DNA from: Acheta domesticus
Taxonomy: Eukaryota > Arthropoda > Insecta > Orthoptera > Gryllidae
Direction of reading: 5' to 3'
DNA length: 64,000 nt
Assembly: GCA_031308135.1 (NCBI GenBank)
Contig: JAHLJT010009436.1
Coordinates: forward strand, 222,747,977-222,811,976
In this document: one piece after another, positions 24,923-35,995 of the stretch
Position numbering within the stretch: position 1 is the stretch's first letter
How the letters are laid out: each line of letters starts with the position of its first letter
Notes under the pieces: generated by a model
Told to the model about the DNA's origin: nothing
Databases searched by the model: none
The model's input: only the letters and a program-made list of their open reading frames with translations
Program-made: the position numbers and the translations under genes

Positions 24923-25828
24923 TGGGTTATTATTATAAACTTTTCTTCAAGCATTTTGTTATAACGGTGTCATATTCACTATTCACCATATTGGGCTGCA
25001 TGCAAAGGCAAAAGTATAACTTTTAAAAGCGCATCTTTGCATATATATATATATATATATATGTAATATATATATTAATATATAAAATTCATTTTAACGA
25101 CACATGAAATTAGGAATTTTTTATCTATTTTTCCACTATCTCCTCCACAATCCCAAATATTCCCAAAAAAAGTTGACCTTAAAGAAAAATCGTGCAACGA
25201 AGGGTTATGTATTTTTCAATTATTGATGGTTCCCTGTTGGTGAGAGTAAAACGGAATTATGTTAATTTAATATAGATTACGATAATTTATATTCATAGTC
25301 CCGATTTAATAAATTAATTTAAACATAGATTTACGATAATTTATTCAGTCCCTGATTAATAAATGCTCGAGCAACGCAGGACCTTCACCACTATATGATA
25401 AATACTATTGTTATTTCAAAAGCGTTGCAATGAAATGGATAAGCAGAAGTGCTACGTGCATGATTAAACTATTTGGTCACAGGATCACTCATTGTGGGAT
25501 GCAGTTAATTGGTAGAGTGTACAGGCAGGAATGTCCCGCGTGCTCACGCCTTAGGGCAACAGCCCACCATAGGTGCTCCCTAACTATAAATGCCGTAGAA
25601 AGATCTTGTGGCAGTATAGTTTCAATAATTTGAAAATATCGCCAGTGAATAGTGGATGGGTGAAATCGTAGTGGGCAGAGTCGCGACCTTGCGCACTCTA
25701 CTCGGTTACCACATTTTACGGAACTAAGATGCGACGGTGGTGCACACTCCTGAATGAGTCACCTAAAAGCGTACCCTCATGCTGCTGGCAGTGAGCTGTC
25801 TATACATCCTTAGTCTATGGTAGCGTGT
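24923..25828. other. Unassigned sequence between the gap and the duplicated segment
   Basis: AT-rich, with an (AT)n run at 25040-25062 and no match to the LINE or FB family. It interrupts the LINE. It may be a nested insertion, or flanking sequence from another locus brought in by a misjoin at the gap. Confidence 0.5.
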
Positions 25829-26829
25829 CCCATCAAGTGACAAAGGTGAGGAAGGAGGGGTGACAGATGTAAGGAATGAATAGTGGGAAAGGTAATACAC
25901 GGATTAGGTCAGGGATAAGGTAATTGGGTCCAAAGGGGTCCCAGGGGATGGAAGAGAACTAGGAGATGTGGGTGGAAATATGGGTTCTTGGGCCGGACAC
26001 TGCCGAAGTTTGTGAAATGATGTGTTTTGCAAGCTCACTACCGAGTGCATGTTTTCCGACAAGGTTCAGGTGAAGACCATGTCGGGTGAAGTGTTTTCTG
26101 AGAGAAAGTTTAGCTCAAACAATTTAACATGGTGGTCTCTCAGATGCAGTTTCAATGGTTGTTTGCGTGACTAATTCTTTGCATAGTGGGGCTTGTGTAC
26201 CAGAAGGGCAGAGTCGAGACTACAATGTTCGTGTTTTGGGCGGCACGTTGTAATTTGTCAACATGTTCTTTCAGGCGTAAAGTGACCACCCACATTAAAT
26301 GTCATTCTGCCCTCCTGATGATGATTACAGTATCCCCGTTTGGTGAGGGTTTTTGTGTGCGTGTCCAACTCACTGGTCACGTCGGCAAACCTCCCGTTAG
26401 GTTTAAACACACACATGGCAGAGAAATTGGTTGGGAGTTTCTCACTGGAGCATGGAGGAGATTTGTCGCCCATGGCTATCTGCTAAAAATGAGTACCTTT
26501 TTGATGGGCTCAGTGGGAATGTCCTTGTTTTCTGGTGAGCTAGTTTGCGCAACTCTAGTGTCTTTGTTACTTTGGCGCTTGCTAGCCTGTTGCGTTGGTT
26601 TGTGAATGGACGTGTCGAAATGGGTGGGGGTGGTGAGGATTGGGAAGGCAGTAAACTCATTGTAGTAGTCTAATACAGAAAATCTGTTTTGAGTCGTGAT
26701 TGGTGGTGGTGATTGTGTTTTTGCTTCGCGAATGGACGGTTGGAGGTTTTTTGTGCGGTGTTGCCTATTGTTGTCCAACCGTCTGTGTTTTTGAACGACC
26801 TCTTCGAGCCTTCGGATTATGTTCATCAT
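25829..26829 (-). pseudogene. LINE ORF1 with esterase domain, copy 2
   Basis: A start near 26829 (MMNIIRRLEEVVQKHRRL, a predicted coiled coil) is followed by a proline/threonine-rich linker with NRFSVLDYYNEF. The esterase blocks come next: LADSHGRQISSML (about 26475), the GG..D/N region (about 26320) and HFTRHG (near 26090). Single-base insertions and deletions relative to copy 1 occur every few dozen bases, often in short homopolymers, and break the frame repeatedly. The segment ends at 25829, where copy 1 would continue into the APE region. Confidence 0.65.
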
Positions 26830-26839
26830 AAATTACTGT

Positions 26840-27607
26840 TGATGTGTGTGGAAGGCTTTCAGAAGATCGGCTTTGAGAGCGTAGAGAGTAGAGAGTGTAT
26901 AAAACGATAGTAGCCATGTCACGAATGCGTGTCAAGTGCGTGGTAAATATGAAATAAGTAAATAGATAATGTCAGAATACTACAAAAGAAACTACTCCCT
27001 AACTTCTCTTTTAAATTTAATTGTATTAACTATTTAAATTACGTTACGTATTTATTTAAAAATAACGGTGATCTGATTCTAATTAGTATTTAAATGTGAT
27101 TAATTAAATTCAAAAAGCGTTCAGTGTGTTTAATAGATTGAAGCTGCAACTAATAAATACAATTAGATTACTATAACTTTACCTATTGAAAGGTCACGAA
27201 ATTCACCACTTCACACAAATTTAAATATAAAGTTCAAGTCTTTCCGTTACTGTGGTTACGAAACTTTGAATTTTTGTTTTCACAATTTTCACAACACTTT
27301 CACTAATAGTTTAAAACTTTACGCAATTGTCAATTAATTTACAGAGAAAATTTAATATTAATGGTCTTTACACTGTTCAAATGAACGTATTTGTCCGTTA
27401 CGCCGGTTTTAATCAAGTATTTGAATTACTTCTTTTTTCACTGCTTCCGACAATATAACCTCTTTCAGCTTATCTGTAACAAGTAAACAAATAAAGAACA
27501 CAGTTTAACAGCAAATCACCTGAAATATGTAGAAAAATAGCTGAAAATGAGTAAAATATTGGAGCAAAGCCACAGCACGTCAGTCACGTAAGCAAGAGCC
27601 AGCCAAC
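26840..27607 (-). other. 5' UTR/promoter region of the nested LINE
   Basis: Noncoding sequence between the inferred 5' end (ggttggctggctcttgctt on the minus strand) and ORF1. No core promoter motif is certain. It is assigned by the FB junction at 27608. Confidence 0.45.
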
Positions 27608-29260
27608 CAAAAAACGGTTGTGTTTTCGAAAAATCTTTACTGGACACATATATTTAAAGCACATGTACTCATACACTATAATTAAAGTGAACAAAGCGCG
27701 CTATTGTAAATTTTATGGACGTGAGAGACAAGTCAAAAAAATTGCAATTATGAAAAAACAAAAGAATACAGCAATATGGATTTTATGTCATCTGATAGAG
27801 TACATTTACCACTATCCATACCAAAAGTTTAAAGAACAAGTTAGAGCCGTTTTTGAGACAATCTAGATTTTGTAATTTTTTAAAATTCGCACATATTGCT
27901 CGCTATATTGCGCGAAAACTACTAAAATGTTCGAAGAAAGTACATAACCTTAACAAGGACTCACTTTGGAGAACAAATTTATTTTGAAGGCAAAAATGTC
28001 TATCTTCAATTTTGTAGTTGGCACGACATCGTCCTAAAAAATTCAAACTTTAACAATTTTCGAAAATTCAGAGTTTTATTTTCGGCGTCTTTCTCCAACT
28101 ATAAAATTGAAGATAGAGATTTTTTCTTCAAATGAAATTTGTTCTCATACTGAGTTCTTTCATAAAGGTCATGTAATGTTTTTCCAAAATTTTAGTAGTT
28201 TTCGTGCAATATTGCGTGGCAATATTGCGTGCAATAGGTGCAATTTAAAAAATCACAAAACCAAGATTTTCTCAAAAACGGCTCCAACTTTTTTCTTTAA
28301 ACTTTTGGTAGGCATAGTGGGTAAATTGTCTATATTAGATTGACATAAAAGCCATATTGCTCTATAGTTGTTTTTTTTTTTCAAAAAATTACAAAAATGT
28401 AAATTTTTTCACATGTTTTCTCACGTCGATAATATTTACATTAGCGGCATATTTTTTCACATTATTATATTTAGGAGTACATATGCTTTAATAATGTCAA
28501 GAAAGTTTCTCGAAAACACTAACCTACCGTTTTTCTGTGAAAAGTAGCTCAAATTTCGGCATTTTTCAGAAACGCTCAAACGCCATTTTCCTCATATATG
28601 GCTGCAAGTTTTTTCTTCAAACTTTTGTAACGGATAGTGGCTAACTACTCTCTTTAGTATAGCGTGAAGTTTATTTTGAGATGTTTTTGTTTTTTTTCAA
28701 AAATTATGTAAATGTAAATTTTTTGAAGATCTCTCACATCTTTAATATGCCACATTACCAGCGATTTGTAAACATTATTATATTTGTAAATGTAAATGCT
28801 TCAAATAACTTCAAAATAAAGTATTTTGAAAACTCAAAAATTTTCTGTGAAAATGAGCTTCAAATTTCGCATTTCTAGTACCGCTAAAACGCCATTTTTC
28901 TCTTAAACGGCACATAATTTGTAAAAGAAATTGCATGTTTGTTTACTAGTTTTTGTGTTCTTTAGTATTCTAAAATTAATTGTTTCCGATATACTTTTGC
29001 GTGTGTGCTTGGAGATGACAGCCTGGCAAGTGTGTTTTAGGCAATTCCGAATAGGTAGCGAAGACTCAAGGAAATAGAAAACTATCGGGAAAGTCTGTGT
29101 CATTCTGTAGCACATCACTAATTTCGGTAGCAAGGACCCACAAAATAGAGTTTTCTCAAAATAGAGAGGCATTTTTTTTCGCGCAACCTTACATAACTTT
29201 CTCTATACTACGAATATCACTCCGTGTATGACGTCCGTATACGCGAAGTAAAAACCAGCA
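27608..29260. mobile_element. FB copy c: rest of left arm, centre and right arm of a large palindrome
   Basis: 27608-28050 continues the left arm forward (gagagacaagtcaaaaaaatt, ctatcttcaattttgtagtt). The centre lies near 28065. From 28080 the same sequence runs backwards (caactataaaattgaagata, then the reverse FB left module) to gtctgtgtcattctgtagca near 29105. It ends with cgcgcaaccttacataac, ctatactacgaatatcactccg and a degenerate gtatacg terminus near 29250. Noncoding. Confidence 0.7.
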
Positions 29261-29469
29261 AACTCAAGTTTCCGTCGAATTCGCTCATTTGACTCAAATG
29301 CGATAGATGTGGCGAGTCATATTAATATCGAAAGGTAAAACCACTTCTTAATTAAACTAGCCTGTTATCAAAAGTTTCTGCTAAATTCATTGAAAATTCT
29401 TGTAATTTCGTTTATTTAATATTTTCCGGTTACTTTTGGTTCATTAGAAATCTGAGTTGAAACAATGGC

Positions 29470-29692
29470 GTTCTTTGAGCTGTGAGTTACAGCATTACAG
29501 CCGCCGGCTCATGCTTTGCAACACAGTTCCCGTGTTACCGCGAGGTGCATGCTGCCACACATTCCCTGCGTTGTCCATATTCTTTTGGACACTCTATGGC
29601 TGATCTACAACATAGAAAATACACAAGGTCAGGAAAGACGTCATATACAGTTTTTAACTGTTTTTTTGAAAAAATAAATAAATAAATAAAAA
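29470..29692 (+). mobile_element. LINE 3' end fragment (related family)
   Basis: Ends gacgtcatatacagttttta with hairpin CAGTTTTTAACTG (29648-29660) and an (AAAT)n tail, the same terminus as the CR1-like copies. The preceding 170 bases differ from those copies, so this is either another subfamily or a SINE using the LINE tail. Confidence 0.5.
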
Positions 29693-29925
29693 AAAGACAA
29701 TAGCCCGTTTTTATGTAACGTAAGAAATAAGGTAGACTCGTTGGAAAAGGGGATGCCATAGTGTTTTATCGATTGAATGCTTTAAATAAGTAATGCACGT
29801 GAATATAGATATTTCGTGACAACAATGTCATGAGGTCCAACAACACATACAGTTAGTAACAGTCGTGTTTGTACAGTCCCTAATTTGCTCGAAATTTTGA
29901 GTGGAAAATTAATACTTACATTACA

Positions 29926-30146
29926 AGATAATTGAATAATTCCAATTAAATAAAATATAACTTTGTACACGCAAGACGAAATGGCCTTAATTATGAAATT
30001 CACCAGCACATTTAGTCGCTCGGGAACCAGCCGCTAGGAAGGTTTCCAAGCAACTAAAATGTGCTGGTGAACTTCAATTAAGGCCATTTTCGTCTGGGTG
30101 TACACAGTTACATTTTATTTAACTGGAATATTCAATTCACTATAGC
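29926..30146. repeat. 221-bp near-perfect palindrome (hairpin MITE)
   Basis: Left arm 29926-30016 (gataattgaataattccaat ... gacgaaatggccttaattat ... caccagcacatttagt) and right arm 30053-30146 are inverted copies with few mismatches. They surround a 36-base centre (cgctcgggaaccagccgcta and following). No coding potential. The arms would form a stem of about 90 bp if transcribed. Confidence 0.75.
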
Positions 30147-31780
30147 TCTAAATGTTGGTACATTTGATTTTGAGGTAACCGATTATGTTGTAGAGATTGC
30201 CAGCTGAAGAGAGGTACTCGAAAGTAGTGCTGAGTGGCGCCGTATGAAGGGGCTCTTAGTGAATCAGGTAGCGCGCAAAGGTCCCGAAGCAATCTCCCGA
30301 GTGTCGGAAACCGTTGTCTTTTGCAATCAAGGACAATGACAGCGGAGGAACCTGCGTTGCAAACAAAAGGCAGTTCAAACCAGAAGTAAGATAGGTTTAG
30401 TAGCGCTTACGACCATCTGTAACTTTCCTCATCGATGCAGCCACTAATCATCACCTTCTCTCATTCTTAGACTATTTTAAATTTGTATTAAAATACATTC
30501 TCGTCTTTCCAGCGTGTTATACACATGTCTGCATGCTCAATGCACCTTTCAGTTTTTCAGAGCAGTCCGCGGCAACTACAGAAAACGAGGAGTTTGGTAA
30601 AGGGTCACGCACATACAATCGTTCGCAGTCACTTGCGACCACTGCGTGGCTTCTTACATCGGCTTCCTCGCAGTGTTCCACACAAGCGATCGTATGTCTG
30701 GTTTCTTACAGTCAATAAGAGTTACTAGCGACGAGAATATCCGGTCACTTCTTTCTCGAGTGCATTCTCGATGCAACGAAAGTTCTTGGCCGCAGTCTCT
30801 AAAGCCTTCCTCGCTTACGAGATACGAGAGAGAATGTGCATTTCACAATATTTTCCATTGCTTTACCCTTTCTGTTTTTCTGCTCTCAGTTCTGTTTTTG
30901 GTCTTTGCCTTTTTATATAATTTTGCGGGAGGCTCGGAGCGACCGTTCCTTGATTATTCGGGCCTGGGTGTAAATATTAGTTTGTTGTGCATAATGTTTT
31001 ACTTGTAAATACTTAATATTTATTAGTTTTGAGTTATCTTCAAATTTTCCATGACTTATGTGATTTTGTAAGGTATGACGTGTTTTACCATCTCATTTAC
31101 ATTTCTATAATGTATTTTCCGTTTAGTAATAGATTATTGACGAAAAAATGAAACAGTATATTGTGGACCCTCTCATTATTATTATTGTGATTCAAAAATA
31201 CCAAACATGATATCTGCATTCATATCTTCAGATATTGTTCGAAATATTAAAATGCTTAAATGTTTAATCATACAGATTTCAAATACTATCTCTTTTAGTT
31301 ATGTATTTGTATAAATTATTGCCACTAATCGGGATATTTTAATGTTTTGAAAATCCCACTTAAATGCCAATTGGTTCTGTTTTAAGGTAAAGGCAGTTTC
31401 AAATACGCTGAATATATTTGTATCTCAACGGTGGTATTTTCTTGTCATTTATTTAGTTACTCTGAGATTCGAAGTTATAAGTGGAAAGGCAACTTGTTAT
31501 GTTTCACTATGCACATTTTGTTTCGCAATTGAAAAATCAATAAATAATCATGCTGACTAGCTTTTTATTTATAATATTACAAATATAAAAGCTAGTTTAC
31601 TAGAGGAGCAAAAATACTGATGAACAAAAAAAATGTTTCCCAAATTTAGAACGCATGTTGCTCAGGACTTACGTCACTTACAAACACTGCAATAAAATTA
31701 AATATTTTAACAAAACACCTTTTCATGATATAGCAGTTACATAGTTCAGTATTTATACACAGTACCACAGTTCTTTATGC
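30147..31780. other. No supported gene
   Basis: Frames on + between 30525 and 31008 overlap in several phases and none shows a family signature. The 120-codon frame at 30646-31008 ends in a hydrophobic stretch (FLLSVLFLVFAFLYNF) but lacks support from splice sites or context. The rest is AT-rich. Confidence 0.4.
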
Positions 31781-31781
31781 T

Positions 31782-31793
31782 TATTATTATTAA
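31782..31793. repeat. Short (ATT)n flank of the R4-clade fragment
   Basis: Four ATT units (AAT/TAA on the element strand) at the 3' side of the minus-strand element fragment. Confidence 0.6.
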
Positions 31794-31797
31794 TTTA

Positions 31798-32447
31798 TTA
31801 TACTCGTATCTTTACGGTGACAACATAAATTGTACAGATTGACATAATCACAATACAAATTATGGTTATAATTTTGAATCTAATTATTCACGTTGATTTC
31901 CTACAAATTTATCTGACGATTCTGGCCGTTGAGATGATAGTAACCTTCTGCATAAGCTTCCATAGGTTTTCAGGAAGATCTAATTCCTTGAGACTTGGAT
32001 GCATGGTCTTCGGGATGGCTCCAGTACTTGATACTATAATTGGAATGATTCTCACTTTGCAAACATTAAATTGTTGGATGATCGATTCTAAGAGATCCAC
32101 ATACTTAGTCTTCTTTTCTGTGTATTTCAACTGAAGATTGGATGTGTTTTGGAATTGAGACATCGATGATGTCGACTTGCCTGCTTTCTTAATTGAACAG
32201 AACAATGTCAGGTCAATTGCAGATGACAGTTCTGTCCCAGTACAGTCGATAAGACTGATTTTCCAACACATTCTCCGGGTTATACACATAGTGCGGAACT
32301 CGTGCTTCGGATGATAATTGGTACTTCTGGGCCAATTCTTGGTGGATTACTTTTGCTACTCCATCATGCCTATTCCTGTATTCTGATCCAGCTACATGTG
32401 AGCAGCCTGATGTAATGTGCTGTATTGATTCAATTTGTCCACAACAA
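31798..32447 (-). pseudogene. R4/Dong-clade LINE fragment: zinc knuckle and restriction-like endonuclease
   Basis: Two minus-strand frames combine into the C-terminus of an RLE-type LINE. The start is QIESIQHITSGCSHVAGSEY, with the H-x4-C half of a CCHC knuckle; then PHYVYNPENVLENQSYRLYW and the endonuclease core PDIVLFN (32220 region) in one frame. After a shift, KYVDLLESIIQQF, VRIIPIIVSSTGAIPKTM and LMQKVTIISTARIVR follow. It is a different family from the element at 36-40 kb but has the same domain order. 5'-truncated; both ends abut (ATT)n repeats. Confidence 0.65.
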
Positions 32448-32456
32448 ATTATTATA

Positions 32457-32457
<1 letters not shown>

Positions 32458-32493
<36 letters not shown>
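32458..32493. repeat. (ATT)12 microsatellite
   Basis: Twelve perfect ATT units plus degenerate copies at 32448-32457. On the element strand this is (AAT)n directly before the truncated 5' end of the R4-clade fragment. Confidence 0.9.
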
Positions 32494-32782
32494 TTCTAAG
32501 AATAAAAAAAGTTGCTATTCTATAACACATGTGGTTAGCAAATTTTTAATGACGTACGTTTCTTGAAACCGTGGTGTCGTATGAGCAGCTGGTGACGTAA
32601 GCAGTGGCGCACTGAATATGAGAATTTATCGGTGAGCGCCGTATGAGAATAGCCGGATTAAAGCTCTACAATATAGATCAGTGGTGTCAAGGTCTCCTAC
32701 TGGTGGCAGTGGCACGCATCGCGGCACTGTGCCATGCCACGAACTTCTCTGCACCACTAGCGTTGGTAAAGGAAACTATTAG

Positions 32783-32833
32783 TAACCCCGCCGTTTTACA
32801 ACAATGATGACGTTGTCTCTTACGGCGGGGTTA
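32783..32833. repeat. Short perfect inverted repeat
   Basis: TAACCCCGCCGT (32783-32794) and ACGGCGGGGTTA (32822-32833) with extra pairing ACAAC/GTTGT inside. It folds as a 51-base hairpin. It may be a solo MITE remnant or terminal repeats of a nearly fully deleted element. Confidence 0.6.
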
Positions 32834-32936
32834 TGAACTAGCGTGGAGAGGCGATTTCGTCGTGGCATCGTGCCACGGACTCCCGTTCGTGGTGGCATCG
32901 ACCTTGACAACACTGATATAGATATACTAGCTGGTA

Positions 32937-32965
32937 CCCGGCGCGTTGCTGCCACAGAAGAAATA
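32937..32965 (-). mobile_element. Helitron-like 3' end
   Basis: On the minus strand the sequence is gcaacgcgccgggtaccagc then TAG followed by T. This is a GC hairpin followed by CTAG|T, close to the terminus of the Helitron at 49263. The body should extend to higher coordinates, but no 5' TC end was identified. Confidence 0.35.
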
Positions 32966-32974
32966 ATTGTGGAA

Positions 32975-33415
32975 TATTCCTCCCCGCCCTCTCTTTTTTC
33001 CTCCTCTCTCCCTCCCGTTTTTTTCCTCCCGTTTTTCCCCACTCGCTCTCTCTCTTTTCCATCCTGTACCTCTTTTCCTCCTCTGTGTCTCTTCTTCCCT
33101 TCTGTGGTCTCTTCTTCCCCCTCTGTCTTTCTGCTTCCCCTCTGTGTCTTCTTTCCTTTTGTGTCTTTCCCCCCCCATTCTGTGACTCTCTTTTTCCCCT
33201 CTCCTTTCTTTTCCTCGTCTGTTCCCCTCTCTCTTTTCTTCCCTCTCACTATTCCTTCCCTCTCTATTTCCCCCTCCTCTCTCTCTATTTTTTCCTACCT
33301 CTTCCCCTTTCTTATTTTCCTCTCTCTCCTTTCCCCCTCCCTTTGTCCCTCTTTCTCTTTTCCCCTCTCCTCTCATCAATATGCGCCGCCTCTCCTCGTG
33401 TTTTCCTCGACCTCG
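32975..33415 (+). repeat. 440-base polypyrimidine tract
   Basis: Almost entirely C and T on the plus strand (runs of ctcttttcctc, ttccccctcc), with few purines. It creates long but meaningless frames on both strands. Such tracts can adopt triplex (H-DNA) structure and are prone to assembly error. Confidence 0.85.
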
Positions 33416-33674
33416 CCCCATGACACACGGCAACGCCCAGCAACAATGAAGCTCACGTGAATTGGGAATTGCATTTACCTGAAGCGCCGTCATGTGCTGT
33501 AGCCCGTCTAGTGGAGTTACAATAAATGTACTATGCCTATGTTCTTCCCGCAAGTGTAAGCTGACACATTTTTATCGCAATTGGATGCACGATACGGCAG
33601 CTCATTAAGCACGAACCAACAAACATTGTTTTTTATATAATAGATTAATTTTCTGTATAATATTTTTTCGTGAA

Positions 33675-34185
33675 TTTTTCCGATATTTTAATAGTTATTC
33701 TGCTATTCGGGGCGGAGATGAATCCAACAGATCGGGAATAATTAAAATTGGTCCAGTCGTTCTTGACTTATAAATGGTTTAATTAACCCGAGTTTGTTTT
33801 ATTTACTTAGATTCTGCAGGTCTTTGAGCAGGTGGGGTAATATTGAGAAGCGCCAGACCATCAAAAATGTAATAAAATGTTTAAAAAGATTTCATCCTGT
33901 AGAATACGATGATGGAAATGTTTTTTGAGGCTTGGACTCAAAATTTTAGTTTTTAAAGCCCTAGAACGCTTCGTTTAGGAGTTATTTAACGATATGGATC
34001 CTACTGAGTGTAGCGGGTTCCTTTTACATTGATATTTAGTTTTATATTCTTCAACACCTTGTAGCGCCATTTTCTCGATATTTTATTAGTTATTTTGCTA
34101 TTCGGGGACGAGATGAATCGAACAAAACAGAGAGAATTAAAATTGGTCGAGTCATTCTTAAGTTAAAAATGCTGTAACTAACATG
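33675..34185 (+). repeat. Two diverged direct repeats about 395 bases apart
   Basis: 33680-33785 and 34075-34180 share cgatattttattag, tgctattcgggg, gagatgaatc and attaaaattggtc(c/g)agtc in order. They are probably two units of a degraded tandem or two copies of a short element. Noncoding. Confidence 0.55.
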
Positions 34186-34391
34186 ACTATGTTAAATAAT
34201 GAACAAAGGTAGGGTAAGCGATGCCATAATCTCATGCCTTTCTCGCACTAATGATGCAATATGCCTCCACTTCTATCACGCATACGCATCGTCATTAAGA
34301 AGCAATGCAGTGACATCAGTTGATCCACTGATCTCCCGGTCCGGTATTCGCCTGAAAGCGAACAGGGAAACCACAAAGGCCTCAAACCGAG

Positions 34392-34966
34392 AGAGGTGGC
34401 TCAGGGGATCAACTGCTGTCACTGCAGTGTCTCTGACCGGGAGGTCCTACGTTCGAGTCCTGAGGGTGGCAGGATTTTCGACACTAGCTAGGTAGCCAGA
34501 GAGTATATAGCTAGAGTAGGTAGCTATGTCGAATCCAGTCGCTGTCTGGAGGAGAATACTAGCAGTCGGCGGCCCTGAGCAGTAGATTTTCGTGGTTTCT
34601 CCGTTCAGTATCAGTCGAATGCCGGAGTAGTACCTTAACCCACGCCCGATATTTCCTTTTTCTTTCTTGCCCTATCCTCACCCATTACTTACACACACAC
34701 ACACACACTCACGCTAACATGCATTGTCCTTAACACACATGGCGGGAGATTGGTTGGGAGCCTTGAGTTACTCCCGACCGAGGCGGTGCCTCGCTGATGG
34801 GAGATATCTGGTTTGTGAAAAACCCGCTAGCCGACGGTAGGTCGGCGCTGGATCTCACCATCCAGCGAGGGTAGTTCACCGCCACCTCCCGAGGAAAAAC
34901 ATGTATTACCTCACGTGACTAATGATCTTAGCAGTTGACGCCCCCGGAATGACTAGTCAATCAACG
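34392..34966 (+). mobile_element. tRNA-headed SINE, long body
   Basis: The head has Pol III boxes: A box ggtggctcaggggatc (34395-34410) and B box acgttcgagtcc (34449-34460), spaced as in a tRNA. The roughly 500-base body (ggcaggattttcg, gaatgccggagtagtacctt, ggcgggagattggttgggag, caccgccacctcccgagg) recurs at 60574-61115. Pol III-driven, non-coding; mobilised by a LINE in trans. Just upstream (34306-34325) lies an inverted partial copy of the head. Confidence 0.65.
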
Positions 34967-35949
34967 AAGACCTCAGATTAGAGGAGTCAGCTCACAGATT
35001 CGGTTCCAGCCGGTGACACAAAGTCGTCAATGTTAAAAGAGTCAAGTTTATTTTCTGGCCGGAACCGAGCCCGCGGCAAGTGGGGCTGGTTGTTAGTGAA
35101 CTGGATGGGATAGTACGTGTGCCAGAATAAGAACATACATTTTATCTTTTTAAAATATTTCCTAAACGAGGACAAACTGTGGAATGTACGAGTAGTGTTT
35201 GACCGATATTTAAGAAATGGGATTTTAATCCTTGTCTAAGCCAACTTTTACGTTGATAGCGGAAGATAGAATAGTAATCACGAAAATACGAATTTAAAAA
35301 ATGCAGCAAACGAAACAGTAATTTATGAAATCAGATTGAAGGTCTATATTCTTACCTCAGTGAATACGCGGACCCTGTCGAACGAAACCCAAGCTTAGCA
35401 ACACTCTGCTCCACCCAACTGCTAGTACCCCCACTCTTCCTCAGGTTTCATTGCCATAGCTACTCGTTTCATTGCCATAGCATTAACCAGTCACGGACGG
35501 CAACGCGATAGTCCGCAATGCGCTCCATTCTAAAAACCCTGATCATTCGCTTAACGGACACAAGACATTAATTTCGTTCTCAAAATTTGCGCTGGTGGTA
35601 TGCACAAATTAAAATAGTTGACTTAGTACAGGTTTAATATGTTCTGCAATTTTGCCCGAGATATATTTTTCTGCGGAGGATTCGACCCTAGGGACCTTAA
35701 AGAGGCTTCCACCATCCGCGACCTTCCAATCACTGGCACGGCCGAGACGTAAGGCTTTTACCTTTTCCTCTACCGACTTTGGGACTTAAATATCATTTGT
35801 GAAATGTATCATTGAGAACTATTACTTTCAATACAAAATCACTTGCTTTTCTTTTGAGTAGTCGATTATCTTTTTAGAATATTTGCATATCGAGAATTAA
35901 GAATTCATATCCTCACGAATCGATGTCATAAAATAATCATTTCTCTCCC

Positions 35950-35952
<3 letters not shown>
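34967..35952. other. No firm feature
   Basis: No gene seen. A possible degraded tRNA-like head on the minus strand around 35760-35680 contains ggtcgaatcctcc, resembling a B box, but the A box is unclear. Confidence 0.4.

Positions 35953-35994
<42 letters not shown>
35953..35994 (+). repeat. (TAA)14 microsatellite at the 5' edge of the R4/Dong-like element
   Basis: Fourteen perfect TAA units ending at 35994; the element's first base is 35995. Remnant TAATGATAA at 40166-40174 lies at the other edge, so the element sits inside a TAA repeat. Confidence 0.9.

Positions 35995-35995
<1 letters not shown>

Larger units (their letters stand above)
20566..27607 (-). mobile_element. CR1-like LINE, near full length, nested in FB copy c
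   Basis: Reading leftwards: a 5' UTR (27607 to about 26840), ORF1 with an esterase domain, an APE endonuclease, reverse transcriptase, a 3' UTR and an (AAAT)n end. Both boundaries are fixed by the host FB element, which stops at 20565 and resumes at 27608 (aaaacggttgtgttttcg matches FB consensus). The 7.04-kb span includes a 100-N gap and about 1.7 kb of extra sequence, so the real element is probably about 5.2 kb. Many frameshifts make this copy inactive. Confidence 0.75.

Noticed and set aside
24667..24964. Frames running through the Ns
   Set aside because: Translation across a gap is meaningless.
30525..31008. Candidate membrane-protein gene from overlapping plus-strand frames
   Set aside because: Three frames overlap, no splice-site or motif support, and the hydrophobic stretch is explained by T-rich sequence.
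32779..33553. Overlapping frames up to 208 codons on both strands
   Set aside because: They arise from the polypyrimidine/polypurine tract (poly-S/F/P/L or poly-R/K/E/G proteins) and show no domain.
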